64,000 nt of DNA from an uncultured Flavobacterium sp. (GTDB lineage Bacteria > Bacteroidota > Bacteroidia > Flavobacteriales > Flavobacteriaceae). This document shows, in pieces, positions 25,892-33,923 of the stretch; position 1 is the first letter of the stretch, and every line of letters starts with the position of its first letter. The stretch is from the NCBI RefSeq assembly GCF_946478785.1, contig NZ_CAMLDD010000019.1:1-64000 (forward strand). The letters are read 5' to 3'. A program made the position numbers and the translations under genes. A model generated the notes under the pieces. It saw only the letters and a program-made list of their open reading frames with translations. It did no database searches and had not been told where the DNA came from.

Positions 25892-26872
25892 TTACAATAC
25901 CATCAAATTGCAACCACGAATATCAGAATTATCAAAACGTCCCAATACCTCGAAAGAGTTGTTGGGATTTTTTTTGCCTAAATCCTGTGTAGCTATAAAA
26001 GAACAAGAATTGATGTTGGCTAAATCAATAACATTTATTCCACCTGTTTTTCCATCTTTTACATAAGTGAGAGCGTCTTCGGGATCGCGCATTAGAACAT
26101 GCATCCAGGAAGGACATTCAAAAACACCTTCTCCAAGAGAATACGCTTGCGCCAAAAGTTCGGTCATGCCATATTCTGAATGAATTGATGAAACGCCAAA
26201 ACCTCTACAAAGCTGTTCATGCAGTTCTTCGCGAATCATTTCTTTACGTTTGCCTTTCATTCCACCAGTTTCCATAATAATCGTATTCTGAAGATGAAAC
26301 TGGTGTTTTTCAATTAAATCTAATAAGGCATAGGTAACTCCAATTAAAATGACATTTTGCCCAGATTCATCCAAAGCAATTAATTTTTTAATTAAGTCAT
26401 CGTGATTGTGCAGATAAAATCCGCTTTCGGACTGATTGGATAGCTTTATTAAATCTTCTACCATATAAATTAGAGAAGAGCCATCACGCTCAAGATAAGA
26501 CGGTAAAAGAGCTAAAACCACGTAATCTTCTATATTGCCATAAAACTGGGAAAATCCTTTTCGGTAACTCTCTTCGTAAAGTGAAACATCGGTAACCAAA
26601 TGTCTGCTGGTAATCATTCCGGTGGTTCCGCTGCTGGTAAAAGTTACTTCGGCCGGATTAGTATTTGAAACAACTTGATGGCTTTTGAAAAACTGAATAG
26701 GTAAAAAAGGAATTTGCTCCAACGATTTTACCTGCTGTGGATTTACTTTTAAGAAATCACAGAAATCTCGATATACTTTATTATTCTCGTGCTGAAAACG
26801 AAACACTTTTAGTGCTATTTTTTCAAATTGTTTCTGACTTGAAATGGTAAAGATATCGTTGGCTGTAATCAA
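25892..26872 (-). CDS. LuxE/PaaK-like acyl-activating protein
   Basis: A 326-residue protein of the ANL superfamily. It resembles LuxE acyl-protein synthetase and phenylacetate-CoA ligase: IPFLPIQFFKSHQVVS near residue 55, the P-loop-like TFTSSGTTGM (about 78-87) and a downstream IHSEYGMTELLAQAYS motif. In luminous bacteria LuxE activates fatty acids for transfer to LuxC; no luxC or other lux gene is here. The protein is shorter than PaaK, so the C-terminal cap domain is probably lacking. A TACCTTTG -10 lies at 26884-26891 (minus). It converges on tyrS with no gap. Confidence 0.8.
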   Translation of the reverse strand: MITANDIFTISSQKQFEKIALKVFRFQHENNKVYRDFCDFLKVNPQQVKSLEQIPFLPIQFFKSHQVVSNTNPAEVTFTSSGTTGMITSRHLVTDVSLYEESYRKGFSQFYGNIEDYVVLALLPSYLERDGSSLIYMVEDLIKLSNQSESGFYLHNHDDLIKKLIALDESGQNVILIGVTYALLDLIEKHQFHLQNTIIMETGGMKGKRKEMIREELHEQLCRGFGVSSIHSEYGMTELLAQAYSLGEGVFECPSWMHVLMRDPEDALTYVKDGKTGGINVIDLANINSCSFIATQDLGKKNPNNSFEVLGRFDNSDIRGCNLMVL

Positions 26873-26919
26873 AACTTTTTGTGCAAAGGTAAGTATAATT
26901 GTAAAATAGTTTCAGTTTG

Positions 26920-26970
26920 CAGTCACAGTTTTCAGTTTTAAATGTACGTTGATACTGAAAACTGTGACTG
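26920..26970. repeat. Perfect 17-bp inverted repeat of the CAGT type
   Basis: CAGTCACAGTTTTCAGT (26920-26936) and ACTGAAAACTGTGACTG (26954-26970) are exact complements around a 17-base loop. The sequence family matches the repeat after pyrH (3341-3391). It is not followed by a T-run, so it is not a simple terminator. Confidence 0.75.
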
Positions 26971-26977
26971 GGACTAT

Positions 26978-27020
26978 AAAACATAAAAAAGCTCCAAATT
27001 TTGGAGCTTTTTTATGTTTT
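26978..27020. terminator. Bidirectional terminator overlapping the T9SS mini-protein stop
   Basis: An almost perfect hairpin of 21-base arms (AAAACATAAAAAAGCTCCAAA and its complement) with A- and T-runs in the outer stem. It reaches into the stop codon (27019-27021) of the short T9SS protein gene. Confidence 0.8.
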
Positions 27021-27357
27021 ATCGAACGATTAACTTTCGTGTAGCCGAATTGTTTTGTTCACTTATTTTAATGATATAAACTCCCGGAGTTAAATCAGGA
27101 ATGTTAAGTTCTTTTGTAGCTAAATGTGTTTGAAGAACCTTTTTGCCTAAGACATCAAATATGATAATTTCTTTTTGTAAATCATTTTTAGAAGTAATAT
27201 ATACCTTGCCGTTTGTAACAGGATTAGGGTATAGGTCGAGACCCTCTATGTTAACTGCATCACGAGTTTTGGGCGATTGTCTACTGTCCTGAGCTGAGCT
27301 GCTCACAGTAAAGAAAAAAGCCAATAAGAGAGTAATATAAAAGTAATTTTTTGCCAT
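27019..27357 (-). CDS. Minimal T9SS sorting-domain protein
   Basis: A 112-residue secreted protein: signal peptide (about residues 1-22, ending SSSAQ), a short polar linker (about 23-37), then a type A T9SS C-terminal sorting domain beginning LDLYPNPVTNGKVYI and running through IIIFDVLGKKVLQ to VYIIKISEQNNSATRKLIVR. There is essentially no passenger domain. Sorting domains normally direct the export and surface anchoring of large enzymes or adhesins by the Por machinery. Here the tag is the protein, so function is unknown. It lies downstream of the lipoprotein gene. Confidence 0.88.
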   Translation of the reverse strand: MAKNYFYITLLLAFFFTVSSSAQDSRQSPKTRDAVNIEGLDLYPNPVTNGKVYITSKNDLQKEIIIFDVLGKKVLQTHLATKELNIPDLTPGVYIIKISEQNNSATRKLIVR

Positions 27358-27413
27358 CGCATTATTTTAGATAAGTAAATATACAAAAAAAGTTTTCAAA
27401 AATTACACCAAAA

Positions 27414-27443
27414 AAAAACATCCTAAATATTTAGGATGTTTTT
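27414..27443. terminator. Bidirectional terminator after the surface lipoprotein gene
   Basis: A perfect 30-base palindrome: AAAAACATCCTAAAT (27414-27428) followed directly by its complement ATTTAGGATGTTTTT (27429-27443), located 20 bases after the stop of the lipoprotein gene. Confidence 0.85.
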
Positions 27444-27462
27444 AACAAATTATAAGTGAGTC

Positions 27463-28653
27463 TTATAGCTTTTCTAATAAGTTTAAACCATCAACAATTG
27501 CCCATGCGCCAGGAGTTAAAGCAGCTCCAGTTGCTGTTGTGCTTGTTGTGAAGTTTGCTATTGGGAAATCAATTGTAAAACCTGCAGCTCCAGTTCCTGT
27601 TAGAGGAGTAGCATCATCATCAACTTTTACATTTAGAATTTTGATTTTCCCGCCAGTAACCTGATTCGTGTTTGTAGCAGCTTCCTGAATTCTAACGGCA
27701 ACAGCGCCTGTTGTAGTAAATCCTGATATTACAATATTAGAATATTCACCGTTTCCATCTTTTTTGAATTGGATTGCATCAAATTCTACAGAACCAGCAG
27801 CTTCAGTTGCTGTTCCGGCAGCTCTTCTTAAAGTGATGTTTGAAACTTTAGGGAAAAATGCATTGTTAACACTTTTTGCTTCGATCTCCATTCCGAAATT
27901 TCCAGCACCAGTTTGGTAGGCATACCAGTTAGTGTTTGCCTGACCTTGCCATCCGTCTTGCCAGTCAAAAGAATCGTCTGTGTTTCCGTAAGAAATTAAG
28001 TTTTTAGCACTTACAGTTCCACCATAAAATTCGAAACCATCATCTGCACCTTTATAAGCTACTAAGTTTTCTAAAACTGTCCCTGAACCTACAGCGTAAA
28101 AAGAGAAACCGTTCATTTCTGAGTTACCATCAAGGATTTTCTTTCCGGCATATTCTACACGAACATATTTTAATGAACCACTGCTGTGAGCGGCATTTGA
28201 ACCACCATAAACAAGGTTTGTACCGTCTTCTGAAGTTGCTGTTGTGATTGGTGCACCTTCTGCTGTTTTGCCAGAAACGATTGGTGCATCACCGAATAAG
28301 ATAATCCCACCCCAAGACCCTGGAGTTTTAGATTTTTCTGTAAAAACCACCGGTTCTGCAGCCGTACCTGCAACAATTAGTTTTCCGTCTTTTTCTACTA
28401 ATAAAGCATCAGGTCCGTTTATTGCATCTGCTGTAATAACAGATCCGGCTTCAAAGGTTAATGTTACATCTTTCTTTACTCTTACGGTTCCACTTATTGT
28501 ATAAGTACCTTTAGTATATGTTTTTGAAGCAGTAATGTCTCCGGTAATTTCTCCTGAACCTGTTGTTGGAGGAGTTACAACATCATCATCGCTAGAAGAA
28601 CAACTTGCGAAAATTAAACTTAAAAAAGTAAGACTGATTGCTAATTTTTTCAT
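27463..28653 (-). CDS. Surface lipoprotein with beta-helix-like repeats, receptor partner
   Basis: A 396-residue lipoprotein with lipobox Cys18 (IFASCSSSDDD). Repeating beta-strand units (KKDVTLTFEAGSVITAD, KDGKLIVAGTAAEPVVFTEK, WGGIILFGDAPIV) and the glycine-rich content suggest a right-handed beta-helix. The Asp-rich linker after the Cys is typical of surface-exposed Bacteroidota lipoproteins. It follows the TonB receptor gene (28832-31621) on the same strand, as a SusD-like partner would, but has no SusD features. Similar proteins next to TonB receptors are known in Bacteroidota, without an agreed function. A weak phased-hexamer array precedes it (28761-28788). Confidence 0.82.
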   Translation of the reverse strand: MKKLAISLTFLSLIFASCSSSDDDVVTPPTTGSGEITGDITASKTYTKGTYTISGTVRVKKDVTLTFEAGSVITADAINGPDALLVEKDGKLIVAGTAAEPVVFTEKSKTPGSWGGIILFGDAPIVSGKTAEGAPITTATSEDGTNLVYGGSNAAHSSGSLKYVRVEYAGKKILDGNSEMNGFSFYAVGSGTVLENLVAYKGADDGFEFYGGTVSAKNLISYGNTDDSFDWQDGWQGQANTNWYAYQTGAGNFGMEIEAKSVNNAFFPKVSNITLRRAAGTATEAAGSVEFDAIQFKKDGNGEYSNIVISGFTTTGAVAVRIQEAATNTNQVTGGKIKILNVKVDDDATPLTGTGAAGFTIDFPIANFTTSTTATGAALTPGAWAIVDGLNLLEKL

Positions 28654-28760
28654 TTTTTTAATGATTTTAAATTATAGTTTTTTGTGTTATTATTTGTTTC
28701 AAAAATAGTATTGCGTTTCCTGACTGCGGTTAGGTAATTGTTATTAAAGTATTATATAAC

Positions 28761-28788
28761 AATCAATTTGATGTAAATTTGATGTTAT
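28761..28788 (-). promoter_or_regulatory. Weak phased hexamer array ahead of the lipoprotein gene
   Basis: On the minus strand ATAACA (28788-28783), TCAAA, TTTACA (28777-28772), TCAAA, TTGATT (28766-28761) follow at 11-bp period. An ACTTTAA sequence lies about 11 bases further on, in the position of the -10 element. Two of three hexamers match those at the receptor and porin promoters; the third is poor. Confidence 0.35.
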
Positions 28789-28800
28789 GTACTTTAGCAA

Positions 28801-28826
28801 AAAAAAGAGCCCGAAAGCTCTTTTTT
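28801..28826. terminator. Bidirectional terminator after the 929-residue TonB receptor
   Basis: AAAAAAGAGC (28801-28810) and GCTCTTTTTT (28817-28826) pair in a 10-base stem ending 5 bases from the receptor stop. It separates the receptor gene from the lipoprotein gene, so the latter is likely to have its own promoter. Confidence 0.85.
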
Positions 28827-28831
28827 GAAAA

Positions 28832-31621
28832 TTAGAATGTGTATCCAATATTTACTGAAAAACCAACTCCTTTTTTGTAATCGCGAAGAATTAATGAATC
28901 TTCGGTGATCTCTATAGTACTGTCTTTACCTAATTCTTTTCTATAATATGGATTAAGTAAATTCTCTGCTGCGAATTTTAATTCAATGTTTTTAGAAAGT
29001 GTACTTGACCAGACAAAATCTAATTTGCTAAATGATTTTTCATAAATATGGTCAATTCCTGATGAGCCTACTGCAAAAATTCTGTCTCCGTAGACATTGT
29101 AAACCAATGTCATGGTGTTTTTCCATTCGTTATTCAAAGTAAAATCATATTTCAAATCTGTGTTAATCATCCAGTTTGAAGCACCCTGAAGTTTACGGCT
29201 TGTACTGTTTTCTAATTCATTACCTTGTTTGGCCAAGTTAATTTTTACGTCGGTATTCATTAATGAAGTATTAAAACCAAATGTAAAATTTGATAATGAT
29301 TCGCTAATTCTGTTTAATGTCAAAATCATTTCGATTTCGGCACCATAAAGAATAGCTTGTTCAGAGTTTTTGAAAGTTGTGATTTGCCCGCCACTGTTTG
29401 CTGTGGGTTTGAAAACTCTTTCGATAGGATTCTCTATTAATTTCCCGAAAGCTCCAATGGCAAATAATTCCTTGCTATTTGGAAACAATTCATATTTAAA
29501 ATCTGCATTGTAATTGTTGCTGTTCAATAAGTCTGGATTACCACTTTCTGAAGTTGCATCAGCATTGATGTAGTTAATCGGTAACAATTCCATCGCAACA
29601 GGTCTTGTGATCGTTTTGCTTAAAGAACCACGAAGATTGCTGTTTTCGTTTACAACATATTTTGTATTTATCGATGGAAGAAAGTCTAAACTTTCATCAT
29701 TTTTCTTGCGATATGCGCTCCCGAATGGGTCTCCCTGATTTCTGTATTTAATTTCACGAGTAGAGTTTTCTAGTCTAAGACCGGCATTTAAATCCCATTT
29801 TTCCCCAAAAGTCCAAAACAGATTAAAATATCCTGCATTTACAAACTGATTTAGTTTTACTTTGTAATCACCGTTGGATTCTTCCTGAATATACACGATT
29901 CCGTTATCTATGTCATCATTGATTTGCGCACTGATTGTGTTTAAATCAGCGGTGTAATTTTTCTCTAAGTTTCTTCTTCCGGAAAAGAAACGATAGCTTG
30001 ATTGCATGTCATTTAGAAAATTATTATACCCAACAGATAAGTTGTTTTGTTTTTCCTTATTTCCAAATTTTAAATTATATTCCGCTAAAGCTGAAAAGTA
30101 AAAGTTTCCATTTACATCTAAGTATTGGCGGTTTAAGTTGTTTCCTCCGTATGACATGTTGATTTCGGTGTCACTTACTTTTTGACCTGTTATAAATTTT
30201 CTGTCCGGTTGTTGAAATCCGGTTTTTACATAAGAACCTCCGGCTTTTATCGTTTGTTTCCCGTCTTCTGTCAATTTATAATCTCCAAACAATTGTGTGT
30301 TCCAATATCTTGATTCTTCAAATTGATTTAATCTGATAAGATTGTTGGTTACATTCGCTAAACTGTTAGTATATCCTATCTGATCCTGAATTTTACTTTC
30401 TGTAGCCTGTATAAATAAACTTGTTAGATTTAAATTTAATCTGTTTGTTTTGTATTTTAAACCTGCTAAACCAGAAAAAGTAGTTTGGTAAGCATATTGT
30501 GTAGTATACAGGTTGTTATCATAATTACCTTGGCCTAAATTGAAAGTTCTGTCAACTCCTTCTCTAAAAACATATTTATTGTCAAAGTTAAATGACATTA
30601 TATAGCTAATGTTTCTTTCTTTTTCAAGATTAAATTTCTGTGAATGTAAAAAGCCAATGCTTGAATTTAATGGGCTTGCAGTTTCATTAACATCCCAGTT
30701 TTTATCATCATAAGCATTATGGTATTCATCTGGGGATAATTTTTTTCCACTAGGAACTGAACCAAAAATTCCAGATAGCTCTCTGTCTTTTCCAATTAAT
30801 CCGAAAGTACCTTTTGCATTGTCTGCATCATCAGAAAGCAAGAAATTTTTGAGATTGTTATTTGTGGTATATCCAAAGCCAATATTAAGTTTGGTAATAT
30901 TTTTAGGCTGCGTAGTTTCTATATTTACTGTTCCACCGGCAAAATCACCTGAGATGTTTGGATTGAATGTTTTGTAAATATTCAAGACACCAACAATATC
31001 CGTTGGAAATAAATCTAATGGGATGATTTTTTTGAAAGGACTGTTTGATGGAGTTTGTAAATCATTAACCAATAAATTATTGTAGCGGTCTTCAAGTCCT
31101 CTGATGAATAAGCCTCTTCCGTCTACTTTGGTAATCCCGGTAACTTTTGTTAAGCCATCTTCAACATCACTTACTCCTTTTCTTGACATTTCCTGCGCAC
31201 CGATACTTTGTTTAATAACTACGGCATTTTTTTGTTCCAGTAAAAGAGCAGATTCTTTTTCTCTATTGACAGCAGATGATTTTACAACTACATCCTGCAG
31301 AGTGTAACCCCCTGATGACAATACCTGATTTACATTGACAGTTTCATTTGCCTTAACTGTTACAGGTTTTTCTACAGTTTCATATCCTACGAAACTAAAA
31401 ATAATAGTGTAGTTCCCCGGATTTACAGATAATGAGTATTTACCATCAATATCAGTGTTCGCGCTAATGTTTGTACCTTTAATTAAAATGTTTGCAAAAG
31501 GTAAAACTTCATTGTTCATTTCCTTGTCGGTTAAAACTCCAGAAATCGTACCTTTGTTTTGTGCGATAGAAATCGTACAGATAAATAATGCAATAAATAG
31601 AAATCTTAAATTGAATTTCAT
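28832..31621 (-). CDS. TonB-dependent receptor of the putative Pho locus
   Basis: A 929-residue outer-membrane receptor: signal peptide (about 1-20), a carboxypeptidase-regulatory-like domain (about 24-115: GTISGVLTDKEMNNEVLPFA, YTIIFSFVGYETVEKPV), a plug domain (about 130-245 with VDGRGLFIRGLEDRYNNLLV and GDFAGGTVNIETTQPK), and a beta-barrel ending in VGFSVNIGYTF. It imports a substrate using TonB energy. Its neighbours are a surface lipoprotein downstream and a divergent PhoB-like regulator upstream. The promoter at 31648-31695 has three phased TAACA-type hexamers like those of the porin gene. Confidence 0.92.
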   Translation of the reverse strand: MKFNLRFLFIALFICTISIAQNKGTISGVLTDKEMNNEVLPFANILIKGTNISANTDIDGKYSLSVNPGNYTIIFSFVGYETVEKPVTVKANETVNVNQVLSSGGYTLQDVVVKSSAVNREKESALLLEQKNAVVIKQSIGAQEMSRKGVSDVEDGLTKVTGITKVDGRGLFIRGLEDRYNNLLVNDLQTPSNSPFKKIIPLDLFPTDIVGVLNIYKTFNPNISGDFAGGTVNIETTQPKNITKLNIGFGYTTNNNLKNFLLSDDADNAKGTFGLIGKDRELSGIFGSVPSGKKLSPDEYHNAYDDKNWDVNETASPLNSSIGFLHSQKFNLEKERNISYIMSFNFDNKYVFREGVDRTFNLGQGNYDNNLYTTQYAYQTTFSGLAGLKYKTNRLNLNLTSLFIQATESKIQDQIGYTNSLANVTNNLIRLNQFEESRYWNTQLFGDYKLTEDGKQTIKAGGSYVKTGFQQPDRKFITGQKVSDTEINMSYGGNNLNRQYLDVNGNFYFSALAEYNLKFGNKEKQNNLSVGYNNFLNDMQSSYRFFSGRRNLEKNYTADLNTISAQINDDIDNGIVYIQEESNGDYKVKLNQFVNAGYFNLFWTFGEKWDLNAGLRLENSTREIKYRNQGDPFGSAYRKKNDESLDFLPSINTKYVVNENSNLRGSLSKTITRPVAMELLPINYINADATSESGNPDLLNSNNYNADFKYELFPNSKELFAIGAFGKLIENPIERVFKPTANSGGQITTFKNSEQAILYGAEIEMILTLNRISESLSNFTFGFNTSLMNTDVKINLAKQGNELENSTSRKLQGASNWMINTDLKYDFTLNNEWKNTMTLVYNVYGDRIFAVGSSGIDHIYEKSFSKLDFVWSSTLSKNIELKFAAENLLNPYYRKELGKDSTIEITEDSLILRDYKKGVGFSVNIGYTF

Positions 31622-31647
31622 TTCAGTGTTGTGTTTAATTTATTTTT

Positions 31648-31695
31648 GTGCAAAGAAATACACACACTGTAAAGTTCATGTTAGGCACTTGTTAT
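31648..31695 (-). promoter_or_regulatory. Phased hexamer array and -10 of the TonB receptor gene
   Basis: Reading the minus strand: ATAACA (31695-31690), five bases, CTAACA (31684-31679), five bases, TTTACA (31673-31668), twelve bases, CTTTGCAC (31655-31648). The hexamers repeat every 11 bp, as PhoB/PhoP-type boxes do. The CTTTGCAC is the right half of a TAnnTTTG -10 element. The porin promoter at 33924-33971 has the same arrangement, including the 12-base gap. Confidence 0.6.
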
Positions 31696-31721
31696 GTTTT
31701 TGTGTTGCCAGGATTATCAAA

Positions 31722-31749
31722 TTGTTACCAGATTAAATTACCGTTAACA
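31722..31749 (+). promoter_or_regulatory. Possible hexamer array ahead of the PhoB-like gene
   Basis: TTGTTA (31722), TTAAAT (31733) and TTAACA (31744) start every 11 bases on the plus strand. A possible -10, TATATTTA, is at 31776-31783. The match and the spacing to the -10 are poorer than in the receptor and porin promoters, so this may be chance in AT-rich DNA. Confidence 0.25.
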
Positions 31750-31854
31750 GCAATTTTTGACGGTTAATTTATTATTATATTTACCATCGCAATTAAAAAA
31801 CATCAGATTTATAAGGAAGAAAATTTGATGAGAAAACTCAATTTTTGCTATTTT

Positions 31855-32538
31855 ATGAAAAAAACACAAACAAAGATTTTATTAGTTGACGATGAACCGG
31901 ATATCTTAGAAATCGTTGGCTATAACCTTGCACAGGAAGGCTATCAGATTGTAACGGCTTCTAACGGAAAAGAGGCTATTGCTAAAGCTCAGAAAGAACT
32001 GCCGGACTTAATTATAATGGATGTCATGATGGCTGAAATGGACGGAATGGAAGCCTGTGAACATATTAGAAAAATACCTGAACTAAATAACGTTATCATA
32101 ACATTTTTAACGGCAAGAAGCGAAGATTATTCACAAGTTGCTGGTTTTGATGCCGGTGCTGATGACTATATTACCAAGCCTATAAAACCAAAATTACTGG
32201 TAAGCAAAGTAAAGGCTTTGTTAAGAAGGTTAAAAGAACAAGAAGTAGTTAGCGATACCTTAAATGTTGGCGGAATCGAAATCAATCGCGAAGAATACAA
32301 AATCATCAAAGAGAATGTCGAAATTTCGCTTCCAAGAAAAGAATTCGAATTATTTTATCTATTGGCTTCAAAACCGGGAAAGGTTTTTAAAAGAGACGAA
32401 ATCCTGGATAAGGTTTGGGGAAATGAAGTCGTAGTTGGCGGAAGAACCATTGATGTACACATTCGAAAATTGCGTGAAAAAATTGGTGAAGACCTTTTTA
32501 AAACCATAAAAGGAGTTGGTTATAAATTTGAAGTTTAA
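31855..32538 (+). CDS. phoB-like: PhoB/OmpR-family response regulator
   Basis: A 227-residue regulator. The receiver domain has KILLVDDEPDILEIVGYNLA, phospho-acceptor Asp56 (LIIMDVMMAEMDG) and a conserved Lys in DDYITKPIKPK. The C-terminal winged helix (about 135-225) has LPRKEFELFYLLASKPGKVF and VGGRTIDVHIRKLREKIG. The latter, with VWG and KTIKGVGYKF, is typical of the PhoB branch. Longer frames begin at 31825 or 31828, but the start at 31855 matches the family length. It precedes a PhoR-like kinase and a phosphate-type porin and is divergent from the TonB receptor. The phosphate assignment is inferred from these neighbours. Confidence 0.92.
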   Translation: MKKTQTKILLVDDEPDILEIVGYNLAQEGYQIVTASNGKEAIAKAQKELPDLIIMDVMMAEMDGMEACEHIRKIPELNNVIITFLTARSEDYSQVAGFDAGADDYITKPIKPKLLVSKVKALLRRLKEQEVVSDTLNVGGIEINREEYKIIKENVEISLPRKEFELFYLLASKPGKVFKRDEILDKVWGNEVVVGGRTIDVHIRKLREKIGEDLFKTIKGVGYKFEV

Positions 32539-32558
32539 ACATTCAATAAAAAATTCAA

Positions 32559-32715
32559 CCATATAAGTGATATAAGTTCATTTTAAATTATAGTATTTGT
32601 ACGTTTGCTATCCGAGTCAATCTTTCTCAAAGTTTTAAAATTTGAAAAAGATTGGCTTTTTTAAATTACTGCATAGAAATAAGTTTTTTTAAATGAACTT
32701 ATATCACTTATATGG
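32559..32715. repeat. 157-bp intergenic element with 25-bp terminal inverted repeats
   Basis: The arms at 32559-32583 and 32691-32715 are perfect complements with core CCATATAAGTGATATAAG followed by TTCATTT. Arm 1 starts 20 bases after the stop of the PhoB-like gene; arm 2 ends 34 bases before the kinase start. A terminator hairpin (32616-32662) sits between the arms. Related elements are at 50776-50848 and 62708-62871. Confidence 0.85.
32616..32662 (+). terminator. Intrinsic terminator nested in the inverted repeat
   Basis: GTCAATCTTTCTCAAA (32616-32631) pairs with TTTGAAAAAGATTGGC (32641-32656) with one mismatch and one G-T pair; six T residues follow. It would stop transcription after the PhoB-like gene, so the kinase is not simply cotranscribed. 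Confidence 0.75.
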
Positions 32716-32749
32716 TGGAAAATAATCCCTTAATTATTTTAAAATTTCC

Positions 32750-33835
32750 ATGAAAATCAATTTCAAAAAAACCTACAAGTTTGCTATAAAATCTGCGTTG
32801 TACATCAGTCTTTTTGCAACGGGATTTGTATTACTGCTGATGAATATATTTTATAAAAATCAGTTGAAATATCAATTGGGGTTTGGAATAGTTTTTATTA
32901 TTTCAATTTATGTCTTTTCTTTTTTAGTCTTGCAGTATCGTGTCGAGCGATTTATTTATCGAAGGGTTAAGAAAATCTACGATGAGGTTTCCCTGCTAGA
33001 ATCTACAACCCTGATCAATCAGCCTATTACTACAGATATGGAGACACTTTCACGGGAAGTGAAAAAATTTGCCACCGATAAAAAACTCGAAATCGAAATG
33101 CTCGAAATCAGAGAGCAATACCGGAGAGAGTTTTTAGGAAACGTTTCGCACGAACTTAAAACGCCATTATTTACTGTCCAGGGATATGTTTCTACCTTAC
33201 TTGACGGTGCGATGGACGATAAAACAATTCGAAAAAAATACTTAAAACGTGCTGAAAAAGGAGTAGAACGTCTGATTTACATCGTTGAAGATTTAGATAT
33301 GATTACCAAATTAGAGTCGGGAGATTTAGATTTAAATATCACCGAATTTAATATTGTTGACGTGATTCAGAATGTTTTTGATTTGTTGGAAATGAAAGCA
33401 GACAAAAAGAAAATCAAGTTGGCATTTGAAAGCAAAAATATGCAATCCGTAATCGTAAAAGGAGACAAGGACAGGATACAGCAGGTTTTGGAAAACTTAG
33501 TCGTGAACTCTATTAAATACGGTAAAGTAGGAGGTCTTACGGAGGTTGGCGTAGTTAATCTGACCAAGAAAAAAGTCCTCATTAGGATTAGCGACAATGG
33601 TGAAGGTGTTGAGAAACAAAATATCCCAAGACTTTTTGAACGCTTTTACAGAGTTGACAAAAGCGGAACCCGTTCTGAAGGAGGTTCCGGTTTAGGTTTG
33701 GCAATTGTAAAGCACATTATTGAAGCACATAAAGAAAAAGTATACGTGGAAAGTGAGTTCGGAATTGGCTCTGAATTCTCTTTTACGCTTGAAAAAGCGC
33801 AAAAAACACAAAAACCTGAGGTTAAAAAATTGTAA
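32750..33835 (+). CDS. phoR-like: PhoR-like sensor histidine kinase
   Basis: A 361-residue membrane kinase: two transmembrane helices (about residues 15-33 and 44-62), a charged linker, and the HisKA helix with FLGNVSHELKTPLFTVQGYV (phospho-acceptor His134). The ATPase domain has an N box in VLENLVVNSIKYG, a G1 box SDNGEGV and GSGLGLAIVKHIIEAH. There is almost no periplasmic loop, as in PhoR-type kinases, which detect signals through partner proteins. It is separated from the regulator gene by 211 bases holding a repeat element and a terminator. Confidence 0.92.
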   Translation: MKINFKKTYKFAIKSALYISLFATGFVLLLMNIFYKNQLKYQLGFGIVFIISIYVFSFLVLQYRVERFIYRRVKKIYDEVSLLESTTLINQPITTDMETLSREVKKFATDKKLEIEMLEIREQYRREFLGNVSHELKTPLFTVQGYVSTLLDGAMDDKTIRKKYLKRAEKGVERLIYIVEDLDMITKLESGDLDLNITEFNIVDVIQNVFDLLEMKADKKKIKLAFESKNMQSVIVKGDKDRIQQVLENLVVNSIKYGKVGGLTEVGVVNLTKKKVLIRISDNGEGVEKQNIPRLFERFYRVDKSGTRSEGGSGLGLAIVKHIIEAHKEKVYVESEFGIGSEFSFTLEKAQKTQKPEVKKL

Positions 33836-33923
33836 GTTGCTTTTCGTGAAATGCCTTTAAACAGGGTCTTTTAACAATAAATCAACCTTGCAATTTACGC
33901 CGTAACAATAAATTTTTATTATA

